A program made the position numbers and the translations under genes. From NCBI GenBank assembly GCA_900542495.1, contig UQNW01000007.1, positions 82,166 through 146,165 of the forward strand: a stretch of DNA of 64,000 nt, in the 5' to 3' direction. The DNA comes from an uncultured Roseburia sp. Its GTDB lineage: Bacteria > Bacillota > Clostridia > Lachnospirales > Lachnospiraceae. Below are positions 17,764 through 26,641 of this stretch, piece by piece (position 1 is the stretch's first letter; every line of letters begins with the position of its first letter). The notes beneath the pieces were generated by a model. That model had not been told where the DNA came from, made no database searches, and was given only the letters and a program-made list of their open reading frames with translations.

Positions 17764-19026
17764 ATGAATACATATGATTTAGTTATCGTTGGTGGCGGTC
17801 CTGCCGGACTTGCTGCTGCTGCAAGCGCAAAAGATCACGGTATTGACAGTATTTTAATTATTGAACGCGACAAAGAACTCGGTGGAATTTTAAATCAGTG
17901 TATCCACAATGGATTTGGTCTCCACACCTTCAAGGAAGAGCTGACCGGACCGGAGTATGCCTCCCGTTTTATCGACATGGTCTTAGAACGCGGCATTGAG
18001 TACAAGTTAAACACCATGGTCATGGATATTTCTTCCGACAAAAAAATAACCGCCATGAACCGCGAAGACGGTATGTTTGAAGTTCAGGCAAAAGCAGTCA
18101 TCCTCGCCATGGGCTGCCGTGAACGTTCCAGAGGTGCCTTAAATATCCCTGGCTACCGCCCTGCCGGAATTTACTCTGCCGGTACCGCACAGCGCCTTGT
18201 CAATATGGAAGGCTATATGCCGGGAAAAGAAGTTGTCATCCTAGGCTCCGGTGATATCGGTCTTATCATGGCACGCCGTATGACCTTAGAGGGTGCAAAA
18301 GTCAAAGTTGTTGCTGAATTAATGCCATATTCCGGTGGACTAAAACGTAATATCGTACAGTGTCTGAATGATTTTGACATTCCATTAAAATTAAGCCACA
18401 CCGTCGTTGATATTGAAGGTAAAAACCGTGTCGAGGCAGTTACAATCGCTGAAGTTGGTCCTGACCGCAAACCAATCCCGGGCACAGAAGAACGCTATAC
18501 CTGTGATACACTGCTGCTCTCCTGTGGCCTGATTCCGGAAAACGAACTTAGTAAAAGTGCCGGTGTTGCCTTAAACCCGGTAACTTCTGGTCCAATTGTA
18601 AATGACAGTTTAGAGACAAACATCGAGGGAATCTTTGCCTGCGGTAATGTGCTTCACGTTCATGATCTGGTAGATTATGTTTCCCAGGAAGCATCTGCCG
18701 CCGGAAAAAATGCAGCAAATTATATTAAAAATGGTGAAGAAAAAGATGCAAAAATTGTTGAGATACTTCCGGTCGATGGTGTCCGTTACACTGTTCCAAA
18801 ATACATCCGCCCGACAGAAATGGATGACACCTTAACCGTTCGTTTCCGTGTTGGTGCTGTTTATAAAAACTGCGCCATTGCCACCTATTTTGACGACCAG
18901 CTCATTTCCAAACGCAAACGCCCGGTCATGGCTCCCGGTGAAATGGAACAGGTCATCTTAGACAAGAAAAAACTGGGCGAATATCCTGATTTAAGTAAAA
19001 TTACAATCAAAATTGAGGAGGCGTAA
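17764..19026 (+). CDS. FAD/NAD-dependent oxidoreductase partner of GlpA
   Basis: 420 residues of the pyridine nucleotide-disulfide oxidoreductase fold. The FAD site is LVIVGGGPAGLAAAASAKDHG (about 5-25), and the NAD(P) site is EVVILGSGDIGLIMARRM. GIFACGNVLHVHDLVDYVSQE is the second FAD motif. In Firmicutes this gene regularly follows glpA and precedes a DUF1667 gene, and the three are thought to form one complex that passes electrons on. GGAGG just before the ATG overlaps the end of glpA. Confidence 0.85.
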   Translation: MNTYDLVIVGGGPAGLAAAASAKDHGIDSILIIERDKELGGILNQCIHNGFGLHTFKEELTGPEYASRFIDMVLERGIEYKLNTMVMDISSDKKITAMNREDGMFEVQAKAVILAMGCRERSRGALNIPGYRPAGIYSAGTAQRLVNMEGYMPGKEVVILGSGDIGLIMARRMTLEGAKVKVVAELMPYSGGLKRNIVQCLNDFDIPLKLSHTVVDIEGKNRVEAVTIAEVGPDRKPIPGTEERYTCDTLLLSCGLIPENELSKSAGVALNPVTSGPIVNDSLETNIEGIFACGNVLHVHDLVDYVSQEASAAGKNAANYIKNGEEKDAKIVEILPVDGVRYTVPKYIRPTEMDDTLTVRFRVGAVYKNCAIATYFDDQLISKRKRPVMAPGEMEQVILDKKKLGEYPDLSKITIKIEEA

Positions 19027-19028
19027 TT

Positions 19029-19400
19029 ATGAGCGAAACAACTCGTGAACTTACCTGTATTGGATGTCCGCTCGGATGTTCCATTACTGTTACAATGAAC
19101 GGCACCGATGTCGTATCCGTTACCGGAAACACCTGTCCGAGAGGCGATGCTTACGCCAGAAAAGAAGTTACAAATCCAACACGTATCGTGACCTCCACCG
19201 TCCGCGTGCAGGGTGGCGTATCACCAATGGTCAATGTCAAAACAGCCAGCGACATTCCAAAATCCAAGATTTTTGACTGCGCCAATGCACTGCGTGATGT
19301 TGTTATCACCGCTCCTGTGAAAATTGGGGATGTCGTGCTTTCTGATGTTGCCGGAACCGGCGTTGATGTTGTTGCCGCAAAAAATATTGCTGCAAAGTAA
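19029..19400 (+). CDS. DUF1667 protein, third component of the glp oxidation module
   Basis: 123 residues. CIGCPLGCSITV near the N terminus and CPRG at about 36 give four cysteines, suggesting an Fe-S cluster or zinc, which is the known DUF1667 pattern. It follows the oxidoreductase gene after 2 bp with GAGGAGG upstream. It probably serves as the electron-transfer subunit; no membrane segment is seen. Confidence 0.85.
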   Translation: MSETTRELTCIGCPLGCSITVTMNGTDVVSVTGNTCPRGDAYARKEVTNPTRIVTSTVRVQGGVSPMVNVKTASDIPKSKIFDCANALRDVVITAPVKIGDVVLSDVAGTGVDVVAAKNIAAK

Positions 19401-19464
19401 ACCGGAGTTTCACTAGCGTAGTGTCGCAGATTCTGCAGTGCTTTTATAGGTTGTGAAGGGCAGA

Positions 19465-19705
19465 TATAAGCGTCCTCTCACAAGTCATGATTTTATAGGT
19501 TTATGAAAAGAAAAAACGGTATAAACGAAATATTATGTTTCTGTTCGCTGGACATTCCGATAGGCTTCTAAACAACAATCTTGAGAAGCAGTGGCTTCCC
19601 AAGATTATTAGAATCCTATCTCCATAGCTCACAAAGAAAATAATATTTGTTCATACCGTTTTTCTTTCATTTACGCTATGAATAACTTGTGAGAGGACGC
19701 TTATA
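19465..19705. repeat. 241-bp long imperfect palindrome (MITE-like or structured RNA)
   Basis: The outer 21 bases (19465-19485) are perfectly inverted at 19685-19705. Inside, ATGAAAAGAAAAAACGGTAT pairs imperfectly with ATACCGTTTTTCTTTCAT, AAATATTAT with ATAATATTT, GATAGG with CCTATC, and AATCTTG with CAAGATT. Nearly the whole element folds on itself. It lies between the DUF1667 and glpP genes and contains no reading frame. It looks like a miniature transposable element, but no flanking target duplication was established. Confidence 0.7.
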
Positions 19706-19714
19706 CATGCCTAC

Positions 19715-19742
19715 TTTACGCTTTGAAATATTGCTGTATAAT
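19715..19742 (+). promoter_or_regulatory. Candidate glpP promoter
   Basis: TTTACG (19715-19720), 16-bp spacer, TATAAT (19737-19742). It would give glpP its own transcript beyond the long palindrome. Confidence 0.45.
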
Positions 19743-19777
19743 TATAGATAGATAAAAACGAAATGGAGTAATTTCTT

Positions 19778-20344
19778 ATGAAAAAAGAATTCAAAGAAGC
19801 AATTGAAGATTCCCCGATCATCGCAGCCATTAAGGATGATGACGGTTTGAAGAAATGTCTCACAAGTGAAAGCCGCGTCATTTTTATCCTGTATGGAGAC
19901 ATCTGCAATATTCCAGATATTGTAGAAACGGTAAAATCTTCCGGGAAAATCGCAATGGTTCATATTGACCTGATCACCGGGCTTAGTTCCAAGGAGATTG
20001 CTGTTGATTTTATAAAAAAATATACACAGGCAGACGGAATCATCACCACAAAACCCGCTCTGATCAAGCGTGCCAAAGAATTAGGTCTGTATACAATCCT
20101 TCGCCTTTTTGTGATTGATTCTATGGCTTATGCGAATATTGAGCACCAGCTTCGTACCGCCAAGCCTGATCTGATCGAAGTATTGCCAGCCCTTATGCCA
20201 AAAGTACTTGCAAAAATCTGCAAATTATCCACTGTTCCGGTCATTGCTGGCGGTCTGGTTTCTGACAAAGAGGATGTCATGTCACTTCTTCAGGCTGGAG
20301 TTGTCAGTATTTCTTCTACAAATGAAAAGATATGGTTTTTGTAG
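19778..20344 (+). CDS. glpP: Glycerol-3-phosphate-responsive antiterminator GlpP
   Basis: 188 residues, the normal length. MKKEFKEAIEDSPIIAAIKD, the GKIAMVHIDLITGLSSKEIAVDF block, the ADGIITTKP segment and EVLPALMPKVLAKI with VIAGGLVSDKED follow the TIM-barrel-like GlpP family closely. In Bacillus, GlpP with bound glycerol-3-phosphate lets RNA polymerase pass leader terminators of glpFK and glpD. Here the likely target is the terminator at 16173-16223, so product and target sit in one locus. Start after TGGAG. Confidence 0.9.
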   Translation: MKKEFKEAIEDSPIIAAIKDDDGLKKCLTSESRVIFILYGDICNIPDIVETVKSSGKIAMVHIDLITGLSSKEIAVDFIKKYTQADGIITTKPALIKRAKELGLYTILRLFVIDSMAYANIEHQLRTAKPDLIEVLPALMPKVLAKICKLSTVPVIAGGLVSDKEDVMSLLQAGVVSISSTNEKIWFL

Positions 20345-20359
20345 ATTTTTCCCACAATG

Positions 20360-20388
20360 AAAAAACAGCCCTTTCGGACTGTTTTTTC
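20360..20388 (+). terminator. Rho-independent terminator of glpP
   Basis: AAAAAACAGCCC pairs with GGACTGTTTTTT (one mismatch) across a TTTC loop, 15 bp after the glpP stop codon. Confidence 0.85.
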
Positions 20389-20442
20389 GAGGAGTTTAGT
20401 TATGAAAATGTTAATCTATATAAAGGAAAATTGGCATTTTTA

Positions 20443-20505
20443 GTAAGCATGAACTTTCGATGCTTACATCATCAACAAGTGCTTGTCTGTTGTTCTCTTG
20501 TTGAT
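20443..20505. other. Two adjacent hairpins in a 400-bp intergenic region
   Basis: GTAAGCAT (20443-20450) pairs with ATGCTTAC (20460-20467), and ATCAACAAG (20471-20479) with CTTGTTGAT (20497-20505). They lie in the AT-rich space between glpP and murI, where no credible gene is seen. The purpose is unknown. Confidence 0.5.
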
Positions 20506-20741
20506 AGTATTAATATACAAAATAAATGTGTACGAATTATGTCGGTTTTCGAAAACATTTCTAAAATTCTAAAAAAATTATTTTATAATTCGTTAATATT
20601 TTATTGGTTTCTGTTTCGAATATTTCTCTTAAAAACGTTCTAAATTGTATGCACTTATCTGTATAATCTTATTCTGCCCTATATTCTTCTTTTTATACAC
20701 AACAACGCAAACTTTATAAAAATTGCCTTGGCTCTGAATCG

Positions 20742-21521
20742 TTACACATGTTCTAACAGATACCGGCTTAACCGAATCATTGCCTCATCCCCGGTGCTGT
20801 TATAAAACTGTACGGTTCCCGGCTGTACGGAATCCGTCACAAGTCCGTACTCTTTTAGTTTGTGAAGCGTCTCACGGGCTGTTCCTGCGCCGCCGTCAAA
20901 AACTGCTACATTAGAACCAAGTACTTTCTGAATGGTTTCCCTCACCAGCGGATAATGGGTACAGCCAAGCACGACCGCATCCACTTTTTTTGCCAAATGC
21001 GGTGCAAACAGGTTTTGCAGATACTGTTCTAATGCCTCTCCGGAAAGTTCCCCACGCTCTACAAATTCTACAAGTCCCGGACATGGCAGTGAAATGATCT
21101 CTGCCTGATTCTGAAACTTTTGCATCAGGTCATAAAATTTTTTTTCACGCAGAGTCATAGGCGTTGCCATTACAAGGACTCTCGGATTTTCTCTTACGGA
21201 TACCGCAGGTTTTAATGCCGGTTCGATTCCAATGACCGGAATCTCTTTCTGATATTTCTCCCTTAAAATATGAATGGCTGCACTTGTGGCTGTGTTGCAT
21301 GCAACCACCAGCGCTTTCACATTTTGTTTCATCAGATACTCTGCGTCAGATAACGTAAGGCTTCGAACCTCCTCTAAAGTCTTTGTTCCGTAAGGGGCAT
21401 TTTTTGAATCCCCATAAAATATAAAGTTTTCATTTGGCATCAATGCCACCAATTCCCGGAGCACACTGATTCCGCCAACGCCGGAATCAAATACACCGAT
21501 TGGTCTCTGCATTTCATCCAT
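20742..21521 (-). CDS. murI: Glutamate racemase
   Basis: 259 residues. IGVFDSGVGGISVLREL opens the protein, then YGDSKNAPYG, VVACNTATSAA with the first catalytic Cys (about 75), and VVLGCTHYPLV with the second (about 185). It converts L- to D-glutamate for peptidoglycan in the cytoplasm. It stands apart from other cell-wall genes, 45 bp after sbcC on the same strand. Confidence 0.95.
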   Translation of the reverse strand: MDEMQRPIGVFDSGVGGISVLRELVALMPNENFIFYGDSKNAPYGTKTLEEVRSLTLSDAEYLMKQNVKALVVACNTATSAAIHILREKYQKEIPVIGIEPALKPAVSVRENPRVLVMATPMTLREKKFYDLMQKFQNQAEIISLPCPGLVEFVERGELSGEALEQYLQNLFAPHLAKKVDAVVLGCTHYPLVRETIQKVLGSNVAVFDGGAGTARETLHKLKEYGLVTDSVQPGTVQFYNSTGDEAMIRLSRYLLEHV

Positions 21522-21565
21522 GTTATTATTTCCTGCTTTCTTCTATTTTTCCAATATGCAGCATC

Positions 21566-24358
21566 TTACTCTGCCCAGACCGCCCTGCTTCCTTTATCTG
21601 TGCGGTTTACCACAAGTTTCCGGTCAATCTGTTCTTTTAACTCCGTCACATGGGAAATGATGCCGACCATGCGGCTGTCTCCGGCGAGGTTGTTCAGCAC
21701 CTCGATTGCCTGCTGCCTTGACCGGGCATCCAGCGAGCCAAAACCTTCATCAATAAACATCATATCCGGGTGGATTGCCCCAGCGCTTCGTTCCACAATA
21801 TCTGAAAGTCCCAGTGCCATTGCAAGCGCCGCCAGAAACGATTCCCCACCGGACAGCGTTTTCACATCCCGCTCGCTGTCTGTCACAAGGCTGTAAACAG
21901 AAAGGTCGAGTCCTTCATTCGTCTTTCTTCCTGTGTTCGCCTCTTCTTTTAACTTAAGGATAAACTGATGATTGCTCATCGTCAAGAGCCGCTTGTTCGC
22001 CTCATGGATAATCTGTTTAAAATACTGTCTCTGGATATATGTCTCAAAATCAATCTTGGCAGAGCCGGAAAGCCGTCCATTTGCCGTTTTTGACAGACTT
22101 TTGATCACCTGATCTTCGTTTTCTAACTGCCTTCCTCTTTCCAGATAAACAGCACTGTTCTGCAGCACAGACTTGTCATTCTCATAAGCAGTGTGAAGAT
22201 CGATATATCTTTTTTCTGCCTCTTTTAACGTCTGCTTTTCTGCCTTTAACTGCTCCTTTAGCTCAGTCGTATCTGTAAAAGTTTTTCCGCTGACCTGTTT
22301 TTCCAAAAGCTTCTGCTCACTCTGCTGTTTTAGGCATTGTGTCTCGTACTCTTTTTCTTCCCGCTCTAATCTCAGTCTGCTGCGCTCCGGCAGGATTGCA
22401 AGATGATAGGCTTCCTCCGAGGCAAAACCGGATTTTTCCAGAATTTTTTGATATTCTTTCTCCGATTTTGCTGCTTCTTTCTGCGTTGATTTTTCGTTAT
22501 CTTCCTCGGACAGTTTTTGTCCTTTTAATGTATTGATTGCTTCTGACAGTTCCGTTACCTTCTGCCGTTTCTTTTCCATTTCACGCTCTGAAGCTTCGAT
22601 CTTCTTCTGCATTGCGTCATACTGCTTTTTTGCCTCAGCAAGAGAAGGATACACAAGTTCGCCCTGAATCTTTTCTGCTGCCTTCTGCAGATTGGTGTAT
22701 GTCTGTTCCGCTTCTTTTAGCTGCTGTTTTGCAATGGTCTGTGCAAGAAGCAGATCTGCCTCCCCTTTTTCTACCTGCTGCGCAAGTTCCTGCTGTTTTG
22801 CCTTTTCTGATTCAAACGCAGTATGCGCCGTGTCACGTTTTTCCTCCGCTGTCGTCCTCGCCTTTTTCGCCTGCTCTACCTCCTGCTCCGTTACCGCGTG
22901 GTCAGAGAGCTTCGCCGGGTTTGGATGAATGAGCGAACCACAAACCGGACAAGGGCAGTCCGCTTTCAGATTTTGTGCGAGTATTCCAGCCTGCTCCGTC
23001 AAAAAGATCTCATACATCTGCTCGTAATGCTTTGCAGCCTCCACCGCAGAAACGGAAGTTTTCTCCCACTTTTCCTTTGCCTTACATACGGCTGCTTCCT
23101 GCTGCTTTTGCTGCTCTTTTAACGCTGCGGTCTCCGCCTCTTTCTGCGCACAGGTCTGTTTACCGTTCTCTTTTAATTCTTCCCATGCAGATTTTGCCTG
23201 CTGTGCTTCCTGCAATGCATTTTGAAGTATCTCATACGACGGGAACGACTGCTCTAAGGTGAGCATTTTTTTCTGGGTATCCGATGTCTCTTTTTTCTGC
23301 TGCTCCTCTGCCTCCTGCAATTTCATCCGGAGTGTTTCTAACTTCTCCTGATCGCGAAGTAGTGTCTCTTCCATTCTGGCAATTGCCTGTGCCGACTGTC
23401 TGAGCGCCTGCTCCTGTCTGAGCTTCTGCTGCTCAACTGCCAGCACTTTGTCTGCCTTCAACGCATCCTCAATCTGCTGTTTGCGGTCTTTGGATTCCGT
23501 CTGTCTGGCTTCTAACTCTTTTCCCCTCTGGCAGATTTGTTCCAAGGAAACAAAAAGTTTGTTCACCTCGTCATACTTTGTGATTTTTTTATTGACTTCC
23601 TCCACATTCGCCCTGCGCAGATTCTGCTCTTTCTGCGCCTCTTTTACAAGTTCCTTCAGGCGTTCCACAAGTTCTTCCAGTGGCAGTTCTTCCTCCTCAA
23701 AAGGCGTGATGATCCTGCTTTTTTCCTGCTCAAGTGCCCTCTGGTTTTCCTGAATACGCTCGTCCATTTCCGACGATTTTCTCCGCAGGTTCTCCTGAAT
23801 TTTCCAATAGATATCAGTTTTAAATAATCTGGAAAAAATCATTTTCCGCTCATCTGACTTTGTATACAAAAGCTTTAAAAAATCGCCCTGTGCGATCATG
23901 ACGATCTGCGAAAACTGATCCGCAGTAAGTCCTAAAATCTCCACGATCTTGGCATCCGTGGCATTTTTCTTTTCCGGAAAAACCGTGCCGTCCGGCATGG
24001 TAAGCTCCACACTGTGCGCCACTTTCTGCTCTTTCACTTTTCCATTTTTCAATGTTTTGGAAATCTTATAATCCGGGTTTCTGCGCACCCGGTAAGTCTG
24101 TCCCCGATAGGAAAATTCCAGTTCCACATACGTTTCCGTCTCCGGCAGCGCATACTGGCTTCGCATCATATTTCCATTTCGCTCGCCACCGCTTGTCTGA
24201 TTATAAAGCGCATAGGTGATCGCGTCAAAAATGGTTGTTTTTCCTGCCCCGGTGTCTCCGGTGATCAGAAAGATTCCCTGCTGCTGCCCGGTAAAATCGA
24301 TCACATTTTCCCCTGCATAGGAACCAAACGCCGACATGGTAAGCTTCAAAGGCTTCAT
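21566..24358 (-). CDS. sbcC: Exonuclease subunit SbcC (SMC-like ATPase)
   Basis: 930 residues. The Walker A half is at the N terminus (ITGDTGAGKTTIFDAITYAL), with long coiled coils, a zinc-hook CPCPVCG in the middle, and the C-terminal half with LSGGESFLAALAMALGLSD (signature) and MFIDEGFGSLD (Walker B). It forms the Mre11-Rad50-like nuclease with SbcD for processing hairpins and DNA ends. Its ATG overlaps the sbcD stop (ATGA) and uses the AAGGAGGTGA inside sbcD. Confidence 0.95.
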   Translation of the reverse strand: MKPLKLTMSAFGSYAGENVIDFTGQQQGIFLITGDTGAGKTTIFDAITYALYNQTSGGERNGNMMRSQYALPETETYVELEFSYRGQTYRVRRNPDYKISKTLKNGKVKEQKVAHSVELTMPDGTVFPEKKNATDAKIVEILGLTADQFSQIVMIAQGDFLKLLYTKSDERKMIFSRLFKTDIYWKIQENLRRKSSEMDERIQENQRALEQEKSRIITPFEEEELPLEELVERLKELVKEAQKEQNLRRANVEEVNKKITKYDEVNKLFVSLEQICQRGKELEARQTESKDRKQQIEDALKADKVLAVEQQKLRQEQALRQSAQAIARMEETLLRDQEKLETLRMKLQEAEEQQKKETSDTQKKMLTLEQSFPSYEILQNALQEAQQAKSAWEELKENGKQTCAQKEAETAALKEQQKQQEAAVCKAKEKWEKTSVSAVEAAKHYEQMYEIFLTEQAGILAQNLKADCPCPVCGSLIHPNPAKLSDHAVTEQEVEQAKKARTTAEEKRDTAHTAFESEKAKQQELAQQVEKGEADLLLAQTIAKQQLKEAEQTYTNLQKAAEKIQGELVYPSLAEAKKQYDAMQKKIEASEREMEKKRQKVTELSEAINTLKGQKLSEEDNEKSTQKEAAKSEKEYQKILEKSGFASEEAYHLAILPERSRLRLEREEKEYETQCLKQQSEQKLLEKQVSGKTFTDTTELKEQLKAEKQTLKEAEKRYIDLHTAYENDKSVLQNSAVYLERGRQLENEDQVIKSLSKTANGRLSGSAKIDFETYIQRQYFKQIIHEANKRLLTMSNHQFILKLKEEANTGRKTNEGLDLSVYSLVTDSERDVKTLSGGESFLAALAMALGLSDIVERSAGAIHPDMMFIDEGFGSLDARSRQQAIEVLNNLAGDSRMVGIISHVTELKEQIDRKLVVNRTDKGSRAVWAE

Positions 24359-25512
24359 TCTGTCACCTCCTTCTCTCCATTGATCACAGTGCGGATCATG
24401 CTGTCCTCGTCCTCTGTCATTGCCCGCCCGTTCATCTCCTGAAAAAAGCTGACAAATGCGTCATAGGGATCTAAGCTCTCCACTTCCTCCTCAGAAAACT
24501 CTAAGATTTTTCTTGTCCGCTCATTGTCTATTTTAATTTCTAAAATGTGATCGTAAATCTGTTCTAGCTTTTCTTTTGGCTGGTAAGCTTCCACCTCGTC
24601 GGTCAGTGTGATGCTCACATAATCATGAGAGTTTTCTTCTGTTGCAGCTGCTAAGATCTCCTCTAAATGTCCGGTCATTTTGCGCACCCTGCGCATTGGC
24701 GTAAGCGGCAGTTCTGTGATCTGCGGCTCGCTTCCTTTTTCCAAAAGTTCCACCATAGTCACTGTCTTTTCGTCGGAAGCCTCACTTACCGAATACTGTA
24801 ATGGTGTTCCGCAGTAACGGTTCTGCCTACGCCCCATTTTCTGTTTTCTGTGAATGTGTCCGAGCGCTGCATAATCAAACACTCCAAGCACTGCGCTATC
24901 CACATTTTCAATGCCGCCCACCATGCGGATCTCGGAATCGGAAGTTTCCGGTTCTTTTCCTGCGGCGGTGTAAAACTGGTGGCTTACGATAATGTTTCTC
25001 TTTGTGGTATCAAGGTTCTCCCGTTCTATGACAAGCCGCACTGCGTCATCATAAGTCGTGACATCCTCCGCGCCCAGATTCCGCACATAGGAAGGCTTCA
25101 CAAAAGGCAGCAGATAGATGCAGGCCTCGCCATATGAATCCGAAAGGCACACCTTTTTCAGATGTTCCTCAGGCGTGACCGGCGGCATGCCTGCGATCAT
25201 CACCCTGTGCTTTGCCAGAATGTTGCTCGCAAAATCAATTCGTTTCGCACTGTCGTGGTTTCCGGCAATGATACACACGGTCACTTCCGGTTTCAGATTA
25301 TTCAATGCGGTGAGAAACTCATCAAAAACAGATACCGCCTCTGCTGACGGCACCGGCGTATCGTAAATGTCACCGGCAATCAGAATTGCATCCGGCTTTT
25401 CACGCTCTGCCAATGCTGCAATTTTTTTTAAAATATCCCGCTGCTCGGCGATCATATTATAATGATGTAACTGCTTTCCAATATGCAGGTCTGACAAATG
25501 AAAAAACTTCAT
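24355..25512 (-). CDS. sbcD: Exonuclease subunit SbcD (metallophosphoesterase)
   Basis: The ATG at 25512 is used because it begins MKFFHLSDLHIGKQL, the conserved N terminus, with GAGGGAG before it; an upstream ATG adds 28 unrelated residues. Phosphoesterase motifs DLHIG, AGDIYD, AGNHD and GHIH are present. The product has 385 residues. It is the nuclease partner of SbcC. Confidence 0.95.
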   Translation of the reverse strand: MKFFHLSDLHIGKQLHHYNMIAEQRDILKKIAALAEREKPDAILIAGDIYDTPVPSAEAVSVFDEFLTALNNLKPEVTVCIIAGNHDSAKRIDFASNILAKHRVMIAGMPPVTPEEHLKKVCLSDSYGEACIYLLPFVKPSYVRNLGAEDVTTYDDAVRLVIERENLDTTKRNIIVSHQFYTAAGKEPETSDSEIRMVGGIENVDSAVLGVFDYAALGHIHRKQKMGRRQNRYCGTPLQYSVSEASDEKTVTMVELLEKGSEPQITELPLTPMRRVRKMTGHLEEILAAATEENSHDYVSITLTDEVEAYQPKEKLEQIYDHILEIKIDNERTRKILEFSEEEVESLDPYDAFVSFFQEMNGRAMTEDEDSMIRTVINGEKEVTE

Positions 25513-25584
25513 GCGCGCTCCCTCTTTTCTATATGATGTATGATTGTCGATTACGAACCTTAAATTCAGGTCGTTGGAATATAT

Positions 25585-25628
25585 AAAAAGCCACAACAGA
25601 CAAACATTTTTCGGTCGTCTGCTATGGC
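25585..25628 (-). terminator. Rho-independent terminator of the SufC/SufB-like pair
   Basis: GCCACAACAGAC (25590-25601) pairs with GTCTGCTATGGC (25617-25628) with two mismatches. On the minus strand the stem is followed by TTTTTATAT. Confidence 0.65.
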
Positions 25629-25634
25629 AGTCTG

Positions 25635-26552
25635 TTATTTTAAAAATCCGTTGATGATTTGCTCCTCGGCTTCTTTTTCCGTAAGTCCAAGTGTCATAAG
25701 TTTGATTAACTGCTCACCTGCAATCTTGCCTATGGCTGCCTCATGAATGAGATTCGCATCAATATTATTCGCGGTAAGCTGCGGGCTTGCTGTCACACAG
25801 CCATGATCCATAATAATAGCGTCACATTCACTGTGTCCCGCACAGGCAGCGTTTCCATTCATAATGGAGAAAAACTCCTGTTTAGATTCGCCCTTTGCGA
25901 CAGAACGTGAAACCAGATTGCAGCTACAGTCTTTACCATTCATATCAATTGCAAAATCTGTTTTGGCATACTGTTTTCCGTGCGTCATGATCTTCTCATG
26001 CACTTCTAAAGAAGCTCCGTCCGCAAGATCGCCCTTAGTGATACGGACTGTCGAATCGATTCCCTTGATCTGGGTTGTCTCCATTTCCATATGGGCGCCT
26101 TCTTTTAAATGCACAATGGTCTGTGGATTCATAATGTTCTCACCATTTCCGTCGCCTTCGCCATAATGACGCTCAATGTATTTTACTTTTGCATTTTTCT
26201 CTAAATAAAAGGTATGGATTCCCTCATGCTTTGAAGTGTCGACTCCGCAGTTGTGGATTCCGCATCCTGCAACGATTGTGACATCTGCGCCCTCGCCAAT
26301 ATAAAAGTCATTGTATACACATTCCTGAAATCCACTTTCACTTAAGACAACCGGAATATGAACGCTCTCATTGACCGTTCCCGGTTTGATGATGATGTCG
26401 ATTCCGTCCTTGTCCTCTTTTGAGACAATATCAATATTGGCAGTGGTGTTTCGTGCCGCTTTTTTCCCATTGGCGCGGATATTGTATGCTCCCTCCGGAA
26501 TCTCATGCAGTCCAGCCACCTGCTCTAATAAATTTTTCTGTACTAAATCCAT
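25635..26552 (-). CDS. SufB/SufD-like scaffold of a minimal SUF-type Fe-S system
   Basis: 305 residues, shorter than normal SufB (about 460). The C-terminal SufBD core is clear: VHLKEGAHMEMETTQIKG, then beta-helix strands, ECDAIIMDHGCVTASPQLTANN, and LIHEAAIGKIAGEQLIKLMTLGLTEKEAEEQII, which contains the conserved E-A-x-x-G-K/R-I segment. It lies 89 bp after the SufC-type ATPase gene. No SufU, SufS or NifU gene is nearby. This two-gene form matches the SmsCB minimal systems described in anaerobes, which assemble Fe-S clusters. Confidence 0.85.
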   Translation of the reverse strand: MDLVQKNLLEQVAGLHEIPEGAYNIRANGKKAARNTTANIDIVSKEDKDGIDIIIKPGTVNESVHIPVVLSESGFQECVYNDFYIGEGADVTIVAGCGIHNCGVDTSKHEGIHTFYLEKNAKVKYIERHYGEGDGNGENIMNPQTIVHLKEGAHMEMETTQIKGIDSTVRITKGDLADGASLEVHEKIMTHGKQYAKTDFAIDMNGKDCSCNLVSRSVAKGESKQEFFSIMNGNAACAGHSECDAIIMDHGCVTASPQLTANNIDANLIHEAAIGKIAGEQLIKLMTLGLTEKEAEEQIINGFLK

Positions 26553-26641
26553 GTTTCTTCCTCATTTTCCTGCTGCCTGTTTACAGCTTCCATTCTTTAA
26601 AAACATTTTATTACAAATGTAATTCGTTGTTATGATATAAC

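Noticed and set aside
20332..20643. A 103-codon frame starting within glpP
   Set aside because: It crosses the glpP terminator and two hairpins, has Phe/Leu/Cys-rich random composition and no ribosome site.
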